Positions 47,577-56,687 of a stretch of 64,000 bases of DNA are shown in pieces. Made by a program: the position numbers and the translations under genes. Each line of letters starts with the position of its first letter. Within the stretch, counting starts at the first letter, position 1. Origin of the DNA: Dichotomocladium elegans (taxonomy: Eukaryota > Mucoromycota > Mucoromycetes > Mucorales > Lichtheimiaceae); assembly GCA_025716815.1 (NCBI GenBank), contig JAIXMN010000024.1:434001-498000 (forward strand), written 5' to 3'. The notes under the pieces are model-generated. The model ran no database searches, was not told the DNA's origin, and saw nothing but the letters and a program-made list of their open reading frames with translations.

Positions 47577-47787
47577 AAACGAAAACTGGATCCGTCGCCC
47601 TTTGAGTGTAATAAAAGTAATATACCATCAAACGCCGGACGGGGGCGGTTCTCTTAGAAGCATGATTCAGTGAAGGATTTCGGTGGGATGTTTTATTGGC
47701 GTCCGGAATTTGCATGGAGCTCGAGATTATCGGGAACCCCTCTCCCCTCGCACACAAAAATTTGTTCTTTATTGTTTCTTGTCTCTA

Positions 47788-49203
47788 ATGTCAGCGTTCC
47801 GCAGCGCTTTTTACCGGCAATGCCTGCCAACATCGCTTCACACAGTTGGCAACCGACCTATCCAAGTAATTTCTCGATCCATGGCAATCAACACTACTAC
47901 AGCAACATTGGCCACGACAGGTCGGCATCGTCGGCCGGCACGGATCGATCGTGAAACCCAATATTCGGGATTCCTCGACATTGATTCAGCTGCTTCACGA
48001 GCGATGAAATCGCTTTACCGGATTCCCGCAGATCCTTTTGTGGCCGCAAAGCGTGTTGAGAAGATCCTGGAAAAGACGACACACGACGATGCTCTTGAAT
48101 ATTTAACACACCTCCGCGTGGGTCTGCAGTCGACGGCAGCGTGGAATTCGCTTCTGAAACACTGTGCAGCTCAGGGCAAGAGCAAGCTGGCCGAATCGGA
48201 TTATGTACAGGTGAAGCAACTATTCTGCGGCAGAAGGCGTTGTTGTGGTGTTTTTTTGGGTGTGTGTGTGTGTGTGTGTGGAGACGACCGTGATGACTCA
48301 TCCATACTTTGTCATCATAACACCATTCAGATGCGCAAGCGAGGGATTGAACCCAACCAGCACACACATACCATCATGATCTCAGCCTTGGGCAACTCAA
48401 AATCACCTCATGCGATGGCCAAGGCAGAAGGATGGCTCAAGGAGAGGATCAAGGACGGGCCGAGTGTGGTGCATTACAATGCATTGCTGACGGTGTACAA
48501 GCAACACGGGCTGTCTATGCGCGAGGCGTGGGATCGGATCAAGAGCGATAAGTCTTTCCGGCCCGATGCGATCACCTACAGCATCCTCTTCCAGTGTGCC
48601 AAACCGGGCGACGAATCGCGAGTGCGGCGGGCATGGCAGGAGGTATTACGGCGGGTGTGTTGGTCTAGCTCCTCAAAGGAGAGCAGCAGCAGCAGCAGCC
48701 GAAAAACGGCTGCGCCGTCTCTTCTGGCTCAAAAGGCAAAGAAAGTAGAGAAAGAACTTGGGATCGTCGTCCTCCCTGATGACGGCCGCGGGACGGAGGA
48801 AAGCGATTTTGAGATCGACGAAAAACTGGCGGCGAATATCGTGTCGGCGCTGCTCCGGACAGACATCGACTATGCGTTCGGCACAGAGGTAATGGCCCAT
48901 CTTTATGGTCTGCGCTGTAGCAGCAGCACACAGCAACATCCGCAGTCATCCGATGCGACGAGCAGTGGCCATAGTGAAGATCTCGGGCTTGTGCCGACCG
49001 TCTATTCCCTCGACATGATGCTGCGCTTCTTTGGCAGCCGCAAAGCATTCCGCGAAGGCCGAGAGTTTTATGAACTGGCGTTGAAAAAGTTCCCTGGGCT
49101 CAAGCCAGATCGTCAGCTCGAGGGAACCCAGATTTGGCTCAAATCGAGACGACATCGGGCAGAATGGAAGCAGCAACAACAGAACAATAATAATAAACAA
49201 TAG
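47788..49203 (+). CDS. Pentatricopeptide-repeat (PPR) protein, probably mitochondrial
   Basis: Two exons, 47788-48210 and 48331-49203; 431 residues. The N-terminus is Arg/Ser-rich without acids (MSAFRSAFYRQCLP), typical of a mitochondrial targeting sequence. After about residue 140 come degenerate PPR units: MRKRGIEPNQHTHTIMISAL, then VVHYNALLTVYKQHGLSMREA and FRPDAITYSILFQCAKPG, and a final unit near 392-410. PPR proteins bind single-stranded RNA and handle processing or translation of organelle transcripts. The specific target cannot be predicted. The 120-nt intron is open in frame, so an ORF caller would retain it and insert a Cys/Val-rich stretch. It follows PRI1 by 212 nt on the same strand. 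Confidence 0.8.
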   Translation: MSAFRSAFYRQCLPTSLHTVGNRPIQVISRSMAINTTTATLATTGRHRRPARIDRETQYSGFLDIDSAASRAMKSLYRIPADPFVAAKRVEKILEKTTHDDALEYLTHLRVGLQSTAAWNSLLKHCAAQGKSKLAESDYVQVKQLFCGRRRCCGVFLGVCVCVCGDDRDDSSILCHHNTIQMRKRGIEPNQHTHTIMISALGNSKSPHAMAKAEGWLKERIKDGPSVVHYNALLTVYKQHGLSMREAWDRIKSDKSFRPDAITYSILFQCAKPGDESRVRRAWQEVLRRVCWSSSSKESSSSSSRKTAAPSLLAQKAKKVEKELGIVVLPDDGRGTEESDFEIDEKLAANIVSALLRTDIDYAFGTEVMAHLYGLRCSSSTQQHPQSSDATSSGHSEDLGLVPTVYSLDMMLRFFGSRKAFREGREFYELALKKFPGLKPDRQLEGTQIWLKSRRHRAEWKQQQQNNNNKQ

Positions 49204-49519
49204 ATGGATTTGTTTTGGTTCGGTTTGGTCCATATTTCAAAAGTTTTAATGCAACCCGATATCCACAATGCGCAAACAGTGGCATCATCATTCAACAGCA
49301 AACAAACAAGAAAACGATGCTTGGGCAAAGGGATATGAAAGACCTGTCTTTTATGCAGCAATAGAGCGTGTATGTGCGTGTGTGCATGTGAGGGAGTAAA
49401 AAAAAAACCTATTATGATGACGATATAAGTTTACAATGAACGATGTGTGCAGCTGATGATGGGGAGGGGTGTGGATGGATGGAGGAGAGATGAATCCAAA
49501 AAGAAGTCTATACATTCTA
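49204..49519. other. Convergent 3' region
   Basis: Between the PPR stop (plus) and the zinc-cluster stop (minus); no gene. Both 3' UTRs should lie here. Confidence 0.6.
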
Positions 49520-50514
49520 TTATATTCGCGGGTACCGGGTGGCAGCAGCAGCTGCTGCTGCAGCTGCAGCAACGGCTGCTGCATGGGCTGCGGTAGCAGC
49601 TGCCGCCGCCTGTTGTTGCTGGCGCTTCTTCTTTCCTGATCCACAGGGTCTGCCTCGCTTCTTCCGCTCTGCATCCACGCAGGTGTCAGCCTTGTTGAGT
49701 CGTACGCACCGGGAGCACGGTCTCTGGACATCGCAGGCGACGTGAGATTGTTTGCAAGACACGCACGCTTTTCGAACATAGATCTGTTGTCGCGATTCCC
49801 CATGGTTCGCGTAGGATGCCGAGGAGGAGAGAGACGAGGACGAGGACGACGAAACAAGCGGCGAAGGAATGGCTCCCATACCATGCCGAGCCAGTGCAGG
49901 AGCCGATGAAGAATGTGACATATGCGACGGAACCATGATCCCTCCTCCTCCTCCAGCTTCTGATCCCATTGTTTGATCACCGCCAGCGGCAACGATGGAA
50001 GAAGAAGTCGAAGAAGGAAAGGATACCATGGGGACCGACGCATGCGGGTGTTGTTGTTGGTAAGTAGTATGCAAGACGTCCGACCCGCTATTGCTTCCGC
50101 AGAACGAATACAAGGTTTGCTCGAGCGATGATGAAAACTCGTAGAGGCTCTGGGGATGATCTTCCTGATAGAGCGGATCATAGGGCGTTGTGGCACTGTC
50201 TTCTTGCGGATACGCGTCGTCTGTTGGATGGCACGCAATGGCCTCATAGTAGGAAAAGTCGTTGGTCTAAAAGCAATGCGAATAGGTCCATCAGTATGGG
50301 ATGGAGATGTGTGTGTGGGATCACAAAATTCATGCATGCGTACTTGCGACGGGAGCATCAGATCAAAACCAACATTTTGTTGAAGCATGTCCATGTACTT
50401 TATTTCAAGGCCATGTGCACCGGCATGGTGGTGGTGAATCGCGGTCGGATTCAGTAAGAAGGGTGCGTAAGCTATCTGGTTCTCATCTTGATCTTGGCTG
50501 TGTTGTCCGTACAT
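49520..50514 (-). CDS. Zn2Cys6 transcription factor with C-terminal zinc cluster
   Basis: Two exons, 50514-50344 and 50266-49520, joined in phase 0 (GTACGC-TTTTAG); 305 residues. The zinc cluster ACVSCKQSHVACDV followed by RPCSRCVRLNKADTC has the spacing CX2CX6CX5CX2CX8C and lies near residues 224-252, in the C-terminal fifth. It is followed at once by a basic AT-hook-like stretch (KKRGRPCGSGKKKR) and poly-Gln/poly-Ala. The N-terminal part is His/Ser/Tyr-rich and probably an activation region. The cluster resembles the Ert1/AcuK-type gluconeogenesis regulators, but those carry it at the N-terminus and also have a PAS domain that is missing here. It should bind DNA in the nucleus; targets unknown. 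It is divergent from the Atg15-type lipase. Confidence 0.82.
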
Positions 50515-51385
50515 TTTCGAGGGAAAAAAGAAAAAGTGATAGACACTCGCGCTTGAAACGCAGCTCTTTTTTATACGTCTTTCTTTGTTGTTTCTAAAAC
50601 ATATACATTCGCTCTATCTTGCACGACTCCACCCCCAATGTCTACAAATCGGAGAGGAGCCACGCCGTCCACCCACCCACCCCCCAACTTTTTTTTTGGC
50701 AGCGTGTGTGCCTCTACTCGTGTGTGGGGAGAGCGTGTCGGAAAAAATCTCCACAACCTTGTTTCTGTCACTTTGTCCCAACCTAGTTCGATCGAAAATA
50801 AGTTCAGCAACGCATACAAACATTGGCCGTTGATATCGGGGTGGCGTGAAGGGACTCTCTCAAACTAAAAAAACTCCCTGTCTGATCATTGTTCACTTGT
50901 GGCAAAGCAACCCAATGTTTCAGCTCCATTGTTTCTTACCGACAGCACCTTCCCTTAGTGATAAGTAGCTATAAAGCGTCCAACGCCCACGCGTATTTGC
51001 TCTTACTTTTGCGATTCCTCACCCCACCTCTTCCGACTGAAGTATGTAATAAAAAAAAGCGTGCTCTCCCGGATAAACCTATGGATGTTCGCTGTGCCTA
51101 GCAAAAACTTTTTTTTGTGCAGAACCATGGTCATAGAAATACAACCCCCCCCTCTCCACTTGACCTATCTTTGTTCTTCGGTCTTTCACTTGATGGGCCT
51201 TAGTCGAGCAATATACATATATGGACATATACGTTGGACCCCTCGGGATTTGGGGGAAAAGTTTCCCCAGTATGTTCAATTCATTGTAAAAAAAAAAAAC
51301 GCTGGCGGCGACACAGTATAAAAAGCTCGCCCCAACGCCCGCCCCCACCCCAAACTTGACCGATGCCCTCGAACCTTGTTTCGCC
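50515..51385. other. Divergent promoter region, Zn2Cys6 factor / Atg15-type lipase
   Basis: 871 bp with no credible ORF. The right end carries a TATA box for the lipase gene; pyrimidine-rich and C-rich runs surround it. Confidence 0.55.
51317..51325 (+). promoter_or_regulatory. TATA box (TATAAAAAG)
   Basis: TATAAAAAG starts 69 nt before the ATG of the Atg15-type lipase gene, good spacing for a core promoter. Confidence 0.55.
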
Positions 51386-53082
51386 ATGCGGTACTACTCC
51401 GGGTGGATTTTATTTCTTCTTTTTGCATGGCATGCCTGGGGTCTCAATGATGTACAGATTCCCTTTCTCGGCGGCCCGAGCCTCCTCCAAAGACAAAATC
51501 TGCAGCTCAAAGTGATTTATCATCATGGGCCACGACTGGGATCCCTGCGCTGGCGCACAGCAACGGGACTGGATGCCAAGCACGTCAACGGAGAGCATCC
51601 GCTAGAGCTCTCGGTCCAGCCGACGCTTGATCGCTTCTACCGACCGCGCCACACAGACTCACTCAAAACATTACGCCATCGCGGCAAGCTCATGCGCTGG
51701 CAGTCGGTCATGGATCCTATGGCTTTCGATCCCATCTACGGTCCCGTACCGGACGTGACCGACCGGGATTCCATCCTCGCATTTGCAGTCATGTGCAATA
51801 ATGCATACACGCCTGTGAATGAAAAAGATGGACCGGACTGGTATGATCTTGAGGAGCCCTGGAAGGTGGCAAGTATAGAGGAGGAATAAGAAAAAGAAAA
51901 CACACACAGAAACCGCCCCTTTTCTGGCTATTCGTTTGATTGACAGGAAAGCATGAACCGGGTATCTAGAATGCGTCGTTTGGATGGGCCTCGGACCCCG
52001 TCCGAGGCCATGTCTTTGGCAACGAAGATGATAGCCTCCTGATATTGGCGATCAAGGGCACGAGTGCCGGACTATGGACGGGTGGCCCAACGGGCGATAA
52101 GGACAAACGCAATGTACGGGTTGGGTCGGGAAGAGAGAGAGAGAGAGAGAGAGAAACATAACTTTGCTAAAATGATTAATTTATTTTTTTTAGGATAATC
52201 TTCTCTTTTCCTGTTGTTGTGGCAGGATCAGCCGGGCCTGGCAACCCGTCTGCGATTGCTATGTCGGCAACAAGTACCAATGCGAAAATAAATGCCTGGA
52301 GGACACACTGCTCAGGGAGGAGCTCTATTACGACCATGCGCTAGAATTATACAAACATCTCAGCGACAGATATCCAGACGCTACCATTTGGATGACCGGG
52401 CACTCGCTGGGGGGCGCTCTGGCAAGCATGGTCGGCCAGACATTTGGCGTGCCCACCCTGACGTTTGAGTCACCGGGCGACCAACTCGCGTCGTCTCGGC
52501 TTCATCTCCCCCATCCACCGGGAGCGGGGCGTATGCCCCTCTGGCATTTTGGACATACGGCCGACCCTATTTTCGTCGGTGTGTGTACGGTGAGTGGATT
52601 AAAATAGCAATGCTTTGGCCACGTTCGAGGGGCGCGCGCGCTAATGGAGACGTTGGCAATAGGGGCCAATGAGCAGTTGCTGGTATGGTGGATTTGCCAT
52701 GGAAACCCGTTGTCATACTGGGAAGGTAGCGTGAATAGAAGAATATCAACCCACCCAGAGGTGGGGTGGGTGGGGGCGTAATCCAGGGGTGGCTTCTGAT
52801 CTCTCTCTCTCTCTCTCCCTCATATTTCTTCCCAACGTTTATGAGCAGACCTGTGTATGGGATACGGTGAACAAGCACGGTTGGCGGGTGGATATTCGGA
52901 CCCATCGTGTCCAGGATGTTATCGAAAACATTCTGAAGAAACCCAACGAATTTCCGCTCCCAGAATGTGTTCCCGAACCGCAGGAATGTGAAGACTGTGG
53001 TCTGTGGGAGTTTTACGACCGCCGAGAACAATCATTCGTCAGCGATAATAATTATGACAATAATATACTCGGACTCTTTTAG
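51386..53082 (+). CDS. ATG15: Atg15-type vacuolar phospholipase
   Basis: Five exons: 51386-51865, 51970-52113, 52194-52589, 52663-52725, 52849-53082; 438 residues. An N-terminal hydrophobic segment (MRYYSGWILFLLFAWHAWG) serves as signal anchor. Then follow SFGWASDPVRGHVF, IKGTSAGLWTGGPT, DNLLFSCCCGR, the lipase elbow GHSLGG (277-282, nucleophile Ser279), FESPGD, HTADPIFVGVC, and the Cys-containing exon GPMSSCWYGGFAMETRCH followed by VWDTVNKHGWRVDIRTHR. This order is that of Atg15, the lipase that breaks down autophagic bodies and multivesicular-body membranes inside the vacuole. The 63-nt fourth exon is easy to miss and restores the conserved C-rich segment. Confidence is high for the family. 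Confidence 0.9.
52132..52154 (+). repeat. (GA)n microsatellite
   Basis: Uninterrupted GA run inside the second intron of the Atg15-type gene. Confidence 0.95.
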
Positions 53083-53721
53083 TATACCCATACATTCATA
53101 TCATTATATTAGATCCTTTTACCGCCAGTTGCATTATATTGCCTCCGTAATTCTTTTTTTCTTTGAGGAGTAGGGGACGTGGGGAGGGGCATTCGGATTA
53201 CCCGATCGGGAGGTTAAAAAAAGAGACGTATGGTCTTGAACCTGACGAATTAATTGAGGAGAGAAAAACCCCATTTGTGTGTGGCCGAGGTTTTCAATGC
53301 TTTTTGGCGAATCTTAGTGCAACGTGCGTACAATTTAGATGAAATTGTGTTGGATGAACCAACCGCAAACGGCGTTCCCAGGTGTACCTGCGATATTATA
53401 AAGAAAGGAAGAAGAAAAAGAAAAAGAAATTGAAGGAATAGCAGGAGATATCTGCATATTAGTGGCGTGTTGTTGCAGTTTGGAGGGGAAATCAGTTAGT
53501 TCATGATAACCCTGAAAGAAAACAATATATTAAAGTTATAAGACGATCTGAGTCACGAGGGAGCTACTTAAAAAAAAAAAAAGGGCGGGCAGCCCTCCAG
53601 AGGTTTTCTCTTTCTTTTTGTATTAGTGTGTGTGTGTATACGTTCCTAGACCTATTGATATCAATACCCCCTTCTACCTCCGCCACCCATCCCGAAACTC
53701 GCCAACTTCTTCAACAACGCA
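53083..53721. other. Intergenic, 639 bp
   Basis: AT-rich 3' flank of the lipase gene and the promoter region of the RabGAP gene, with A-runs near 53570 and a short GT tract near 53627. No gene. Confidence 0.6.
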
Positions 53722-56498
53722 ATGACTTCCTCAGTAATAGAACACAATCATCATGATAGCCGCTCGGACATGGACGAATTCGACCGAGTAGAAGATGAAC
53801 GATTCTCACTATGCGACTATGATTTCGATGTTGTTGATGACGTTCTCGCCAATCCCGAAAGAAACGAATACCTTGACCATTTCGGCTTCCATGTCCAGGT
53901 CAAAACCGACGACGAGAACGATGATGACAGCTCTGATTCGGAATTCAGCGATGACGATAATGCCGTTAAGAAGAAAAGCAAGCCTGGCACCGATACAGCG
54001 GCTACTACTTCAGCAACAGCTTCCGCTCAATCCGTCGTAGCTTCGTCTTCTTCTTCTTCTTTTTCTTCGTACTCCGGGAAAGAATCAATTAGGAACAACT
54101 CTCCCCGAAAAAACACGCATAATAAAGAACAGGAGATTTTGTCATCGTCAAAGCCATCGGTGCATTCGGCGATGTCATCATCAACAGCCTCGACAAGTGG
54201 CGAGGATGATGACACTGATCTTTCTGTGGATACTGCCATGACCACCCCAACGGTTCATAAAATCGAGACGACCTCTGCGGTTGTAGAAGACATTCAACAT
54301 ATTCGTCGGAGTCGCTCGGCGACTGTGTCCAAATCAGAGGCAATACAACCGCCTTTGCCACCACTGCCACCGATCGTACCTACCACACAGCAGCAACATC
54401 AGCAGCCATCTCAATCACAGGGACGGCGACGTCGAGCAACGACAGTATCACGGCCTTCCGATCTTCCGCCTGTGCCTCCCACCACCACCTCCTCCTCCTC
54501 CACTGCTGATGCTGTTAATGCCGATACCCCCAGTGTTTTTACGATGGTGGAAAGCACACGGGAGCAAGAACAGAAGCCTGGCTACTCCCATGCCAAGCAG
54601 ACCGAGGCCGCCGATACGGCGCTTGCCCAGTCGCCAACGTCGTATGAATATTCGCCGAGTGTCCCGCCGAGTCGTACCAGCACGAGCAGTCGATCATTCA
54701 ATCCGTTCAAACGCTCCGACTCGCCGTCCAATGGCCGGCCGCGCGCTGTCGAACGACCATCGCAAGCATTTCGGGAGCGGCAGAGCAAGCGAATGTCTGA
54801 ATTCTATCGAAACCAGTCTGCGCCGTCGTCGCCATGCAACGCGCCGCGCATGTCCACCGCAAGTGGAGGTAGTTATTACGATATGCTGATGTCCAAATTT
54901 GGACGTCAGTCCGAAGAGCAGGTCCCGCCGTTGCCCCGCGACTCGGCCAAACATGCGGCGCTGAAGGAAGAGGCACGATCGTGCATCGAAAGCCACAAGG
55001 AGGAGATGCCAGAAGTTGACTGGGGTATGTTTGTGAAGAAAGAGAGAGAGGGGGGGAGCGCGCGAGTGCGTGCGCGTGTGTGTATAATATTGGGATGTAG
55101 GGAATGTCTTGCTTTCTCTTACTTACACATCCCGCCCCGGAAGGGGTTGTGTTCGCTCGATAGACTTTTGGCTGTCCATGGTGAATAGCACAGACACGGT
55201 GATGCGACTGCAACCCGATGTGGTCAAACAAAAGTTGGTGCAAGGCATCCCGCCCGTGCTACGCGGCAACATGTGGCAAATCCTTTCTAGATCGCGCAGT
55301 CAGAACGTCGATCTTGAATCGGAGTACAAGGAGTTGCTGAAGCGCATCAGTCCGCATGAAAAGGCGATTCGACGCGACCTGGCACGCACCTTCCCGAGCC
55401 ACGAGTTTTTCCGGGAGCGGGATGGGAAGGGCCAGGAGGCCCTTTTCAACGTTGTCAAGGCCTACAGTCTCTTTGACCCCGAAGTCGGCTACTGTCAGGG
55501 TCTGCCCTTTGTTGTTGGCTGTCTTCTGCTCCATGTAAGAAAGCTTTTTTTTTTGTTATGTACCCGCGCTGCAGAGATATGAACAGAAGTTGTAGTTGCC
55601 GAGCGACATGGCTTTCGGTGTTCTGGTGAAGTTGATGAGTCACTATGGGCTGAGGAATCAGTTCATGCCGCAGATGGAGCTGCTCCATGAGCGATTATAC
55701 CAATTCGACCATTTACTTCAACAGAAGTTACCGCAGGTGTCGAAACACCTGGAGTCGCAGGGCGTACAGCCGAGCATGTATGCGTCCCAGTGGTTCCTGA
55801 CGCTGTTTGCGTCGCGTGGGCCGTTCCATCTTGTGTTCCGAGTGCTTGACGTGGTGCTCGCGGAAGGGACGCATGTGGTGCTCCGGTTTGCGCTGGCGCT
55901 GATGTTTCGCAACCAGCACACGCTCCTTGGGCTCGAGTTTGACGATCTTGTGGAGTTCCTGAACAACAGCGTGTACGACACGTACAAGGACGACCCGGCC
56001 GGGTTCGTGAACGACCAGTACAAGATGGACATCTCGACGAAGCTCCTTGTCCGGCTGGCGAAGCAGTATGCGACCGAGGCGGCGCGGGAGGCGAAGACGC
56101 AGTCGCAGGAGGAGCATCTTCGCAAGGTGAATACCGAACTGTCCGGCCATGTGCGGCGGCTCGAGAAAGCATACCACGTGCTCGAGAAGGAACACAAGGA
56201 GGTGACGGAGCAGGTGATCGATGCCAAAATGACCGTCGCCCAGCTTGAAGGCGAGAGCCAGCAGCTTCGGTGGGAGCTCTCGCAGGCAAGGGCCGAGCTT
56301 GATCAGCTCAGGAAACAGATCCCGCACATTGAGCAGCTTCAGCGCCAAAACAGCCACCTCACCTTCCATAACACCCATCTCGAGAGTCAGGTCACCGACA
56401 TGGAGGCCATCCTCGTCAGCCTCAAGGTCAAGTATGCCGAGAGCGAAAGCAATTACGAGATGATCAGGCAGAAGCTCCATCGCGCCGGTGCACTCTAG
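53722..56498 (+). CDS. TBC-domain Rab GTPase-activating protein (Gyp5/EVI5-like)
   Basis: Three exons: 53722-55024, 55164-55534, 55596-56498; 858 residues. The first ~420 residues are acidic then Ser/Pro/Gln-rich and disordered. The TBC domain follows (about 455-690): QGIPPVLRGNMWQIL, the arginine finger in IRRDLARTFPSHEFF (Arg509) and the glutamine finger in VGYCQGLPFV (Gln546), then AFGVLVKLM and LRFALALMF. The last ~170 residues form a long coiled coil. TBC proteins use the Arg and Gln fingers to speed GTP hydrolysis on Rab GTPases; both are present, so it should be active. The TBC-plus-coil layout is that of Gyp5/EVI5-type regulators of exocytosis at the Golgi and growth tip. The Rab partner cannot be told. 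Confidence 0.92.
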
Positions 56499-56687
56499 AA
56501 ACCCTTCCCCCCCCATTATACTTGTTACATATCCCACTATGCCCTCCCTCCACGTTCTTGTGTTTTAAAAAAAAACAATATATTATATATACATATAAAA
56601 ATACCACACACACAAAATGAACAAATTGGAAGAAGGACAACATTTACATACATAGTTTATTAAAGAATAGAAAAAGAAGAAAAGGTA

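Noticed and set aside
49539..49745. Plus-strand Ala-rich ORF
   Set aside because: Shadow of the poly-Ala/poly-Gln tail of the zinc-cluster gene on the minus strand.
55663..56537. Long minus-strand ORFs of 169-269 codons opposite the RabGAP
   Set aside because: Antisense shadows of a GC-rich coding exon; the plus-strand frame carries the TBC domain and coiled coil.
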